Positions 50,949 to 58,398 of a stretch of 64,000 bases of DNA are shown here, one piece after another. Below the pieces are notes generated by a model. It was not told the origin of the DNA. It ran no database searches and saw only the letters and a list, made by a program, of their open reading frames with translations. The stretch spans positions 1-64,000 of the forward strand of contig NZ_CANPWG010000010.1 in assembly GCF_947581915.1 (NCBI RefSeq), given 5' to 3'. The first letter of the stretch is position 1. Each line of letters begins with the position of its first letter. The DNA is from Candidatus Palauibacter scopulicola (GTDB lineage: Bacteria; Gemmatimonadota; Gemmatimonadetes; Palauibacterales; Palauibacteraceae). The translations under genes were made by a program, and so were the position numbers.

Positions 50949-53165
50949 CTAGAAGACGACGCGATAGGCCACGGTGATGGATCTCCCGGCTTCGGGCATG
51001 ATCTCCTTCACGCGCGACAAGTGGTTTCTGTACACGGTGTTTCCAAGGTTCTCTCCCCGTACGGTGATCACGTTCAGCCGCCCCAGGACCGTGATCCGCA
51101 GTCCGGCGGAGAGGTCGAAAACGGCATACCCATCGGTTGCGGTCTCGAAGGCCCCCGTCCGATCCTGGCGAGCCGCGACCCGCGTTTCGGCTTCGACGAA
51201 CCAGTTGCGAGGCGCGTAACCGACGGCGAAGCGCGCCTGCAGCGGCGGGATCAGCGGAAGCGGTTCCTCCGTCGCTTCGATCCTGGCCTGCACATACGAA
51301 GCCACGGCCTCCACGGTCAGATCGCCGACCGGCGCCCACTCGAGCGCACTTTCGAATCCCGTCAGCACCGCGTCTTCCCCCTGGAACTGGAAGATCGGCA
51401 GGCGCACCCGGCTCAGCTCGCCCGTTTCGAGCGGGAAGACGTAATCCGCGATCGCGTTGCGGAACCACGTCATCTCGGCGTTCAGCCGGTTTCCCGCAAC
51501 GCGGGCGAACAGGTCGATCCCGATCCCGCGCTCCGTCTCGAGCGACGGGTTCCCCACCTCGAAGGCGTAGGCCGCCAGGTGGGGACCCTCCGAAAAAAGT
51601 TCGTTGACGCTCGGCGTACGGAAGGCCCGCGCGACGGAAGCGCCAACCGTGAAGTTCGGCGTGAGTTGCGCCAGGGCCCCCAGGGACCCGGATGCCGCAC
51701 CGAACGACCTCTCCCGGATGTGGCCGATGTCGGACACCGGATCCTCCCGGTCGGGCCGCACGCGTACCCAGTCGTAGCGCAGGCCCGCTTCCAGGCGTAT
51801 CGGATTCAGATCGACCTCCTCCAGCGCGAACACGGCGAGCGAGGTCTGCGTGGAGTTCGGCGTGAAGAGGCTGCCTCCGAAGCCGAAGTCCTCCCAGGAA
51901 GCCCGCGTCCCCAGCGCCCCCGAGGAGAAAGGGCCCCAGCCGCCGTGACGGGCGAGAACGTCACCGCTCACCGTCTGGCGCTTGAAGAGCGTGCCCAGGA
52001 TGTCGGGAGGCTCGATCTCCCGGTGCTCGTACCACGTGTGTCCCGCATCGACCTCGATGCTCTCTACGATCCCCCGCGGCCGGAGCACGCTGCGCAGCCG
52101 GGTCGCGGTCCGCTCCATCTCGACGCGGACTCCCGCCTCGTGACCCCCGACGAACCCTCCGGGGATGCCGTAGTCGTTGCCGTAGTAGCGGAAGGTCCCG
52201 CCGGCATGGCCCCAATCGTCCACCCAGGAGGCGCCTCCGGAAACCTCCCGAATATCTGTGCTCGTGTTCCGGAGGGGTCCGACCGGCGTCTCCAGGTCGC
52301 CGCTGCTGCGGAGCCCGAGTTCCAGCCGCACGGGAATATGGTCCGTCACTCCATACGTGAGATTCAGGCTCCCGCTCGCCGCGTTGCTGACGCTCTGTCC
52401 CTGCAGGGTGAACGCGCCCGTGAGGTGGTGCGGCACGGAGGAGGGCACGTCATCGCGGACGACGTTGATGACGCCCCCCAGCGCGTTGCTGCCGTAGAGA
52501 ATCGCACCCGGCCCCCGGATCACCTCGACGCGGCGCGCAGACGATGGATCGATCGCCGTGGCGTGGTCGGGGCCGCTCGCAAACTCGTCGCCGACCCGTT
52601 CCCCGTCCTCGAGCATCAGTATGCGGTCGCCGCTGAGGCCTCGGATCACGGGGTGTACCGAACTGGGCCCCATACTGCTCACCGCCAGTCCCGGCTCGGA
52701 GGCCAGCGTTTCCGCCAGGGTTCCCGCCAGACGACGCTGCAGATCCTCCCCCGCGAAGACGCTGGTCGGGCGCAGCACCTCGTTCGCCGCGCGGGCCACG
52801 ACGGACCCGGTGACCACGAGATCCGGCAGGGCGATGGGATGGGCTTCCATCTCCACCACCACGACCTCCTCCAGCGACGCGTCAACCTCCAGCGAGACCG
52901 TGCGGTAGCCCAGGCGTTCGACCCGCAGCGTGTAAATGCGCGGGCCCGGCACCGGGATATGGAACATGCCGTCGCCGTGCGAGACCGCTGTCCGATCCGA
53001 CGCAGGGATGGAGACCAGGGCGCCGGCGAGAGGCTCGTCGGAGTCGGCATCGCGCACGACGCCCTCGATCTCGCCCGCATGCTCAACCTGCGCGGACGAA
53101 TCGGCGGCTCCAACAGCCATTCCCAGTACGGCCGTGATGAGACCGGCCAGACGCCTGATCACCAT
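50949..53165 (-). CDS. TonB-dependent receptor, ZnuD-like, with N-terminal carboxypeptidase-regulatory domain
   Basis: 738 residues. A signal peptide, a carboxypeptidase-regulatory-like domain (about 30-110, GEIEGVVRDADSDEPLAGALV), a TonB-box-like LPDLVVTGS, a plug (HPVIRGLSGDRILMLEDGERVGDE, RRVEVIRGPGAILYGSNALGGVINVV) and a barrel ending in VAYRVVF with a terminal Phe. The plug context with DHATAIDP resembles zinc receptor ZnuD. With the His-rich lipoprotein downstream and the small His/Cys protein upstream, it fits import of a transition metal or its chelate, Zn or Cu most likely. AAGG lies before ATG 53165. The spacer to the upstream small gene is 159 bases. Confidence 0.9.
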   Translation of the reverse strand: MVIRRLAGLITAVLGMAVGAADSSAQVEHAGEIEGVVRDADSDEPLAGALVSIPASDRTAVSHGDGMFHIPVPGPRIYTLRVERLGYRTVSLEVDASLEEVVVVEMEAHPIALPDLVVTGSVVARAANEVLRPTSVFAGEDLQRRLAGTLAETLASEPGLAVSSMGPSSVHPVIRGLSGDRILMLEDGERVGDEFASGPDHATAIDPSSARRVEVIRGPGAILYGSNALGGVINVVRDDVPSSVPHHLTGAFTLQGQSVSNAASGSLNLTYGVTDHIPVRLELGLRSSGDLETPVGPLRNTSTDIREVSGGASWVDDWGHAGGTFRYYGNDYGIPGGFVGGHEAGVRVEMERTATRLRSVLRPRGIVESIEVDAGHTWYEHREIEPPDILGTLFKRQTVSGDVLARHGGWGPFSSGALGTRASWEDFGFGGSLFTPNSTQTSLAVFALEEVDLNPIRLEAGLRYDWVRVRPDREDPVSDIGHIRERSFGAASGSLGALAQLTPNFTVGASVARAFRTPSVNELFSEGPHLAAYAFEVGNPSLETERGIGIDLFARVAGNRLNAEMTWFRNAIADYVFPLETGELSRVRLPIFQFQGEDAVLTGFESALEWAPVGDLTVEAVASYVQARIEATEEPLPLIPPLQARFAVGYAPRNWFVEAETRVAARQDRTGAFETATDGYAVFDLSAGLRITVLGRLNVITVRGENLGNTVYRNHLSRVKEIMPEAGRSITVAYRVVF

Positions 53166-53324
53166 GGACTGCCTTCTTCGAGATGCGCCAGCGACCGCTC
53201 CTGCTCGAGAGGGCGCCGCGCACCGCGCTGAAACGCTTCAGTGGGTAACGTGTGTTTGGGAGACGTGCGATCCGCCTCCCACGGGACGCTCGGGGGGCTT
53301 CCGGGACCACGGCCCGGCAGCGGC

Positions 53325-53681
53325 TCAGGCTCGAGGCGGAGCTCTGGGACCGCTTCCGCCGGGCAGGATCGGGCGGCGTTGCCAGGCGAGCGCGGCCGGG
53401 GTGTGGGGGCCGGTTTCGGCGGCCGGCGACAGATCGATCGGAATCAGGAGGGGGAACCCGAGCGACACCGTGCGAGCCAGCTGGCACAGCAGGTGGCTGT
53501 GCCCGGGGTCGCCGTGCTCCCCGGGCTCCCCTTCGACATGCACGACGACGTCCGGCCCCCCGGCTTCGAGCATCGCATCCACCGCCGGAAGAATGGCGAA
53601 CACCAAGGCCTGAAGGAGGACGATGGCGCGAACGCCGAAACGGCGAAGATCCCGCGGCTGTCGAGAAGAGATCCGCTTCAC
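53325..53681 (-). CDS. small membrane protein with a His/Cys motif, DUF2946-like
   Basis: 118 residues from a GTG at 53681 (a GTG at 53723 is an alternative; neither has a strong ribosome site). A basic N-terminus precedes one hydrophobic helix (VRAIVLLQALVFAILPAVDAML, 16-37, seen in parts), then a His/Cys-rich loop (HVEGEPGEHGDPGHSHLLCQLA) and a second weak helix. This layout recalls small DUF2946-type proteins found beside copper or other metal receptors, but similarity is by eye only. First gene of the operon with the ZnuD-like receptor, and divergent from the CopC gene across 239 bases. Confidence 0.6.
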   Translation of the reverse strand: MKRISSRQPRDLRRFGVRAIVLLQALVFAILPAVDAMLEAGGPDVVVHVEGEPGEHGDPGHSHLLCQLARTVSLGFPLLIPIDLSPAAETGPHTPAALAWQRRPILPGGSGPRAPPRA

Positions 53682-53920
53682 AGCTATGCCGCCAGAGGTA
53701 TTCCGGGCGCCGCCAAAGGGCACGTCGGATCAGTGCATCAAGCTGCTTTCGGGGGCGAAACGAGTCAAGTTTTCGGCGCCGCGGCGCTTCCGCCCCGGGG
53801 AGGTTGCCGCGCGACTAAACGGACAGCCTGTCGGAGGTGTATTCGAGAGGTGAGCGGTGGACGCACCATCGTCGGGCCGCAGATCGACACACGAGCTAAC
53901 CGGAACTCGGGACAAATCCG

Positions 53921-54304
53921 ATGGGGGAATGGATTCGCAACCGGGCGGTCGTCCTGGCGATCGTCACGCTGACGACGGCGAGCGTCTTCGTCGGCGCGCA
54001 CCTCTCCCTCAAGGAGTCGTCTCCCGAGAAGGATGAGACGATCGCGATCAGCCCCCCGACGATCACGTTGTGGTTCACGCAGGCGCCGCAGATGGCCGGG
54101 ACGTCCGTTCGCCTCCTGCCGAAGGGAGGCGAACCCCTCGACCTGGAGCCGGCGACCGCCCAGGAGGACGACCCGAGCGTCGTCGTGCTGAACGTGAGCG
54201 AGACGCTCTCGGACGGCGACTACGAGGTCATGTGGCGGGCCATGGCGCAGGACGGCCATACGATCAGGGGGGACTTCGGCTTCACGGTGCAGACCGCCCG
54301 CTGA
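53921..54304 (+). CDS. copC: CopC-domain copper-resistance protein
   Basis: 127 residues. An N-terminal helix or signal (about 9-25) leaves a mature protein starting near His27 (AHLSLKESSP), the usual first copper ligand of CopC. The Ig-like domain is recognised by ISPPTITLWFTQAP, VVVLNVSETLSDGDYEVMWRAMAQDGHTIRGDFGFTV; the last carries the conserved D-x-H. Periplasmic copper carrier or chaperone. There is no copD next to it. It starts opposite the metal-handling operon on the minus strand and ends 4 bases before a short hairpin shared with the convergent selenoprotein gene. Confidence 0.85.
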   Translation: MGEWIRNRAVVLAIVTLTTASVFVGAHLSLKESSPEKDETIAISPPTITLWFTQAPQMAGTSVRLLPKGGEPLDLEPATAQEDDPSVVVLNVSETLSDGDYEVMWRAMAQDGHTIRGDFGFTVQTAR

Positions 54305-54307
54305 GTC

Positions 54308-54329
54308 CCGGGATGCGGTGCCATCCCGG
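54308..54329. terminator. hairpin between convergent copC and selenoprotein genes
   Basis: CCGGGATG (54308-54315) and CATCCCGG (54322-54329) form an 8-bp stem with a 6-base loop in the 33-base gap between the two stop codons. It has no T-tract and may act in both directions. Confidence 0.5.
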
Positions 54330-54337
54330 CTGGCGCG

Positions 54338-54661
54338 CTACAGTTCGGCGAGCGCCTCGGCGTTGAAGCCGACCAGGAGCGTGGTCCCCGCGAGCACGAT
54401 CGGCGCGCGGTACTTCCCCGTAGGCCCTTTCAGCGCGTCGAGTTCGGTCTCCCCTGGACCCAGATCGCGCCGACTCCGGCCCCGGGCGATCACCACCCGC
54501 TCGGCGGTCGCCAGGAGCGCCCGCACGTCCTCATCCGTCAGCGGCGCCTTCGTGGCGGATCGTTCCTCCGCGATCGTTGCGCCGGTCTCGTCGAACACCG
54601 CACGGGTGCGTTTGCAGCTCGTTCAGCCGGGGCGCAGGTAGAAGAGCGTAACCTCCGTCAT
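54338..54661 (-). CDS. Spx/ArsC-family thioredoxin-fold selenoprotein with UGA-encoded Sec13 (UxxC)
   Basis: 107 residues if the TGA at 54623-54625 is read as selenocysteine. ATG 54661 has AGGAG 7 bases upstream. Strand one (TEVTLFYLRPG) runs directly into TGA-ACG-AGC-TGC, that is Sec-Thr-Ser-Cys, aligned with the CTSC of Spx and ArsC-like proteins, and the frame then continues to KRTRAVFDETG and a complete fold ending in APIVLAGTTLLVGFNAEALAEL, as in intact family members. The hairpin just after the codon fits a bacterial SECIS element. Likely a cytosolic thiol oxidoreductase. Ordinary gene callers would split it and report only 54338-54598. A plain nonsense mutation is possible but would have to hit exactly the redox residue. 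Follows the DinB gene by 10 bases. Confidence 0.82.
54592..54625 (-). promoter_or_regulatory. candidate bacterial SECIS element
   Basis: Reading the minus strand from UGA (54625-54623), GCACC (54609-54605) pairs with GGUGU (54599-54595) around the loop CGUGC (54604-54600). The loop begins 18 bases after the UGA, with G in its second position; bacterial SECIS elements usually have an apical loop with an early G, 16-37 bases past the UGA, on a stem of four or more pairs. A three-pair lower stem (CGA with UCG) can close below a bulge. The coding sequence here is unchanged by the fold. Predicted by eye, not by an energy calculation. Confidence 0.6.
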
Positions 54662-54671
54662 CTCAATCTCC

Positions 54672-55184
54672 TCACAGATACCGCTCCCTGAGCACGTCCC
54701 GATGGTGAAGCTCGTGACCGGCGATGATATGGATGAGCGCCCGCACCGTGCACTCCGCGCCGCTCGCGACCCCGCGGCGCGAGAGCGCGTCCTCGTCGAG
54801 CGAGCCGAAGAGAGCCGCGTTCGCGGTGCGAAGCGCCCGAAATTCATGCAGAAGTTCGCGGATCGGGCGATCGGCCGCGTTCGAGGCCTCGGCCCATTCA
54901 TCCTGATCCATCCCCGGCAGCTCCGCCGAGTCCGCGCGGGCGATGTGGAGGACACGGTAGGCGAAGAGCCGCTCGGCATCGATCACGTGACCCAGAACCT
55001 CGCGGCACGTCCACTTGCCGGGCTCGTAGGCGAAGTTCTCGCGCCCGGGCGGGAGGTCCCCGAGAAGCGCATCGAGCGCATCGGGCGCCTCGCCGAGGAC
55101 GTCGGCGAGGGTCCGGTCGTCCGGCACGCGGTCGATGTAGATGGCGTAGTAGTCGCCGTGCTCGTCGGGTCGAGGTCGTTTCAT
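54672..55184 (-). CDS. DinB-family (YfiT-like) four-helix metal-binding protein
   Basis: 170 residues. The three-His metal site of DinB/YfiT proteins is visible: His66 in VLGHVIDAERLF, and His157 and His161 in IAGHELHHRDVL. LADVLGEAPDALDALL and WTCREVLGH are family-like. Members are often bacillithiol or mycothiol transferases or damage-inducible proteins; here the thiol cofactor is unknown. The ATG at 55184 precedes MKRPRP with no strong ribosome site. Its TGA is followed at once by the GGAG of the selenoprotein gene, so both should be translated from one mRNA. A thiol-related function for the pair is an attractive inference. Confidence 0.88.
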   Translation of the reverse strand: MKRPRPDEHGDYYAIYIDRVPDDRTLADVLGEAPDALDALLGDLPPGRENFAYEPGKWTCREVLGHVIDAERLFAYRVLHIARADSAELPGMDQDEWAEASNAADRPIRELLHEFRALRTANAALFGSLDEDALSRRGVASGAECTVRALIHIIAGHELHHRDVLRERYL

Positions 55185-55230
55185 GGCGGGCAAACTATCG
55201 ACCTCGCCGTCCCCGCGACATCTTGTCTGC

Positions 55231-56184
55231 ATGAACCACCGCTCAACTCCCATGACTCGATCGAACGCGGGGGCGCGGCAGGGGCCGCGCAAGGCGCCTG
55301 CCGATCCGCGACGTCTGGTCGCGATGGTCGCCGGCGCGCTGCTCGGAACGGCTTCGGGCGTGCTCGCACAGAGTGCCCCGGTGGCCTGCCTGGCGCCGGG
55401 CTCCTCGTTGCGCCTCGACCACGTACCTGTCGCCGTCGGCGACCTCGACGCTCTGTCGCGGCGGCTCACCGACGAGTTCGGCTTTCACGTCCGGGACGGG
55501 CGGCGCGACGCCAACGGACTGGAGACGGCGGAGATCGGGTTCGGTGACGGGACCCGGCTCGAACTCCGGACCGTCAGCGGCTCGGGTGACCCGGACGCTT
55601 CGGGCGCCACCGAGCTGCGGCGCTACACGGACCTGATCGTCGACGGCGGGGGCGGGGCGTACGTGGCTCTCGCCGGGAACGACGGGACCGGCCTGGATGA
55701 ACTCCTCGCCATCGCCCGGGACGTCGAGCCCGAACTCGCGGCTGCCGGTTCCGGGATGGGACGAAGGGCGGCCTTCCCTCCGGACCATCCCCTGCAGGCG
55801 GTGTTCTTCGTCGAGCCCGATCCGGAAGCCCAGGAGCCGCCGACCGTGTCCGGGCTGCCGGAACACCCGAACGGCGCGAGGGGTCTGCAGGCCGTCTGGA
55901 TCATGATGGAGGATCCGGACCGCCTCACCCGGTTCCTGCTCGCCTTCGGGGCCCGCGACTGCGGCCCGTCGCGTCACCCCGAGCACCTGTACGGCCGCGC
56001 CGTCGGCATCCGCGGGGGGACCGTGTACGTGGTCGACGCACGCCTGTGGATGGCCGACCCCGGCTCGGCGCCGGTCGTGTCGCTCACCGTCCGTGGCGGG
56101 CGCGAGTCCGCCTCCGACAACATCGTACTCGGAAACGCCGGCGGACTCTGGATCGAACTGCGCCCTTCGGAGGAGGACGGATGA
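55231..56184 (+). CDS. secreted VOC/glyoxalase-like domain protein
   Basis: 317 residues from ATG 55231 (an ATG at 55252 is also possible; neither has a clear ribosome site). A signal peptide (ends near GVLAQ) is followed by a glyoxalase_3-type VOC unit: SLRLDHVPVAVGDLDALSRRLTDEFGFHVRDG, then TRLELRTVSG and a second module (GLQAVWIMMEDPDRLTRFLLAFGARDC). Location is periplasmic. Substrate unknown. Its TGA overlaps the ATG of the metallo-beta-lactamase-fold gene (ATGA), and the three plus-strand genes form a coupled unit. Opposite the DinB operon, with 46 bases between starts. Confidence 0.8.
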   Translation: MNHRSTPMTRSNAGARQGPRKAPADPRRLVAMVAGALLGTASGVLAQSAPVACLAPGSSLRLDHVPVAVGDLDALSRRLTDEFGFHVRDGRRDANGLETAEIGFGDGTRLELRTVSGSGDPDASGATELRRYTDLIVDGGGGAYVALAGNDGTGLDELLAIARDVEPELAAAGSGMGRRAAFPPDHPLQAVFFVEPDPEAQEPPTVSGLPEHPNGARGLQAVWIMMEDPDRLTRFLLAFGARDCGPSRHPEHLYGRAVGIRGGTVYVVDARLWMADPGSAPVVSLTVRGGRESASDNIVLGNAGGLWIELRPSEEDG

Positions 56185-57125
56185 CGAGCCGCATGCTCGA
56201 CGCCCGGACCTCGATCGTCGATCTGAAGTTCCAGGGCTTCGATCTGGCGATCGGGACCGGCGTGCTGGAGACCGGGGACGGCGTCGCGCTCGTCGACCCC
56301 GGGCCCACGACCTGTCTTCCCGCGCTGGAGGCCGGGCTCGGGGAAGCCGGGTTCGGCCTCGCCGACGTGCGCGCCGTCCTGCTCACGCACATCCACCTCG
56401 ATCACGCCACGGCCGCCGGCACGATCGTGCGCCGGGTCCCCGAAGCGCGGGTGTACGTCCACCCCGTGGGGGCGATCCACGTGATCCGGCCCGAGCGTCT
56501 CCTCGCCTCCGCCGGCCGCATCTACGGCGACCTGATGGAGACCCTTTGGGGCGAGTTCCTCCCGGTGCCCGCGGAGTCCGTGACCGAGGTGGACGAGGGA
56601 GACGCGGTGCAACTCGGCGGCCGTACCCTGCGCGTGGCCTACACGCCCGGCCACGCGAAGCACCACGTCGCCTATTTCGAGGAGGACGGGGGGACGGCGT
56701 GGGTGGGCGATGTGGGGGGCATCCGCATCCCGCCCGGGGGCGTGATCCCCGTGACCCCGGTGCCCGACATCGACGTCGAAGCCTGGAACGCGAGCATGGA
56801 CCGGGTCCTGGAGTGGGGTCCCGGCCGCATCGTCCCGACCCACTTCGGCGCGGTCGAGGATCCGGCCGCCCATTTCGCCGAACTCCGCGACCAACTCGCG
56901 CGCTGGGCCCGCACCGTGCGCGAATCGCTGGGCGGCGAGAACCCGGCGGACCCGGACACGTCCGCCGACCCCGCACGGGCCCGGGCCTTCGCGGCGTGGG
57001 TGGAGGAAGACCTGCGCGCGCGCATGCCGGCCGAGCCGGTGGACACCTACGTCAATGCGTTCGGCGCGCGCGACTCCTGGTGGGGCCTCGCCCGCTACTG
57101 GCGCAAGCGAGCCACGGCTACGTGA
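56181..57125 (+). CDS. metallo-beta-lactamase-fold hydrolase
   Basis: 314 residues. The zinc motif THIHLDHATAAG supplies His70, His72, Asp74 and His75; the remaining ligands are in TPGHAKHHVAYF, WVGDVGG and VPTHFG. The layout matches the glyoxalase-II-like branch rather than antibiotic beta-lactamases. No signal peptide, so cytosolic. With a VOC protein made in coupled translation, aldehyde or lactone detoxification is conceivable, but no evidence fixes the substrate. It starts on the 4-base overlap with the VOC gene and its own stop overlaps the next small gene (GTGA). Confidence 0.9.
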   Translation: MTSRMLDARTSIVDLKFQGFDLAIGTGVLETGDGVALVDPGPTTCLPALEAGLGEAGFGLADVRAVLLTHIHLDHATAAGTIVRRVPEARVYVHPVGAIHVIRPERLLASAGRIYGDLMETLWGEFLPVPAESVTEVDEGDAVQLGGRTLRVAYTPGHAKHHVAYFEEDGGTAWVGDVGGIRIPPGGVIPVTPVPDIDVEAWNASMDRVLEWGPGRIVPTHFGAVEDPAAHFAELRDQLARWARTVRESLGGENPADPDTSADPARARAFAAWVEEDLRARMPAEPVDTYVNAFGARDSWWGLARYWRKRATAT

Positions 57126-57358
57126 AGCTGACGCCGCCCATCGCGGGGCTCGCGAGCCTTCTCGTCCCGGGTCTCGGCCAACTCCTGCAGCGTCGGATCC
57201 GGGCGACGGGCGTCTCCCTGGCCAACGCCGGCTTGCTCGTGTATGCAATCACCCACTGGCTCGCGGACGGCGACCCGCTCGACCTGATGTGCTCCATCGT
57301 CTGCGCGGCCGTTCACCTGTTCCAGGCCCTCGAAGCCGCAGAGCACGGCGGGCGGTAG
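57122..57358 (+). CDS. small membrane protein, TM2/PGLGQ-type
   Basis: 78 residues. Starts with GTG overlapping the MBL stop. Two hydrophobic segments (about 5-20 and 33-45) flank the motif PGLGQLLQRRIRATGVSLANAG (seen in parts), a pattern shared with small TM2/DUF5683-like membrane proteins, followed by a third weak helix (LMCSIVCAAVHLFQAL). Function unknown. Last gene of the plus-strand coupled unit; convergent with the gene ending at 57383. Confidence 0.75.
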   Translation: MKLTPPIAGLASLLVPGLGQLLQRRIRATGVSLANAGLLVYAITHWLADGDPLDLMCSIVCAAVHLFQALEAAEHGGR

Positions 57359-57382
57359 CGGGCCGTCTCTCGAAGTCCGGTG

Positions 57383-58372
57383 TCAGCTGGCGGCCGGGCG
57401 GACCACCACGGTGATTTCCTCGTCGGCGAACAGGCCGCCGTCGTCGGCGCGGCCGCGGAGGATGTAGGTGCCGGGCCGCGAGAAGGTCACGGTGACGGTC
57501 CAGCGGTCGTCTTCCGGCAGGTCCGGGGGGCGCCAGAGCGGCGCCCACGGCGAGTTCGCGCCCGTGCGCGTGTCCTCCCACACCTTCACCTGCGGCGGGT
57601 CGAACGTCACCTCCCCTTCGCCGCGATAGACGAACCACGACATGAAGAGGCCGTTCACCTTCTGCACCGTCACGCGCGACGGGGGCCGGAGCTGTCGGCC
57701 GCTGAAGCTGGGGAAGGCGTTCGCGATCGAGTCGACGCGCGCGGAGTCCTCCGCGGTTTCCGGCGGGTCGGGCGGCCCGGGGCGGAACGCCCGCAGCAGG
57801 CCGTCGTCCTCCACGATGACGCTCACCGTGACCGGCTGGCCGACGATCGCCTCGCGCGTCCGTTCACCCTCGAGCGTGATCGTGGGCGGCTCGTTGGACC
57901 GCATCTCGGCGTTGCTCGACCCCGCGCCGAGCGCGCCCGTCTCCGACATGATCACCGTGTTATCGACGATGTAGTCCGGCCGCAGCGAGGCGTAGGCGTG
58001 CTCGGTGACCCCGTGGCTCGTGAGCGTCCACACGAGTTCCCGGTCGCCCCAGTCGGCGGGGACGCGGACCTTGAACACGAAGCGGTTGCGGCGCGGGAGG
58101 AAGTGGGTCGGCTGCCCCCGGTCGGCGGGTCCCGGGGAGAACATGTTGTCCTCGCCCACGGGGACGTCGATCTCCTCGAGCCAGTTCCGGTTCATGTAGC
58201 CGAACAGGAAGTTGAACGACCCGTCCTCGTTCTGCTCCCACCCCTCGAAGGCCGGGGCCACGTTCTGACCCCGCGCATAGGTCTGGGCATCCGCACCGGC
58301 CGGGAGCGCGGCGGCGAGGATCAGCGCCAGGAGCGGCACGGCCGGCGCCCCGGGCCGCGTGACCCGGGGCAT
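57383..58372 (-). CDS. secreted protein of unknown function, partner of the cytochrome c/monooxygenase-like gene
   Basis: 329 residues from ATG 58372 (GTG 58390 is an alternative). A signal peptide ends at ADAQT. The mature protein is beta-rich: GYMNRNWLEEIDVPVG, FVFKVRVPADWGDRELVWTL, an Ig-like central part (PPTITLEGERTREAIVGQPVTVSVIVEDDG) and a final PKD/Ig-like strand set (WTVTVTFSRPGTYILRGRADDGGL). No catalytic motif was found. It starts 26 bases after the upstream cytochrome-domain gene and is likely in one operon with it. The final domain resembles an Ig domain that often presents other modules on the surface. Confidence 0.75.
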   Translation of the reverse strand: MPRVTRPGAPAVPLLALILAAALPAGADAQTYARGQNVAPAFEGWEQNEDGSFNFLFGYMNRNWLEEIDVPVGEDNMFSPGPADRGQPTHFLPRRNRFVFKVRVPADWGDRELVWTLTSHGVTEHAYASLRPDYIVDNTVIMSETGALGAGSSNAEMRSNEPPTITLEGERTREAIVGQPVTVSVIVEDDGLLRAFRPGPPDPPETAEDSARVDSIANAFPSFSGRQLRPPSRVTVQKVNGLFMSWFVYRGEGEVTFDPPQVKVWEDTRTGANSPWAPLWRPPDLPEDDRWTVTVTFSRPGTYILRGRADDGGLFADEEITVVVRPAAS

Positions 58373-58398
58373 GGAACCCGGTACGGGCACGACGATCC

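Noticed and set aside
53623..53853. Short plus-strand frame between the metal operon and copC
   Set aside because: No ribosome site, no motif, and partly antisense to the small His/Cys protein gene.
54623..54979. Frame running through the DinB region and ending at the selenoprotein TGA
   Set aside because: Upstream of ATG 54661 it is out of frame with the DinB product; only the last 12 codons before the TGA are real.
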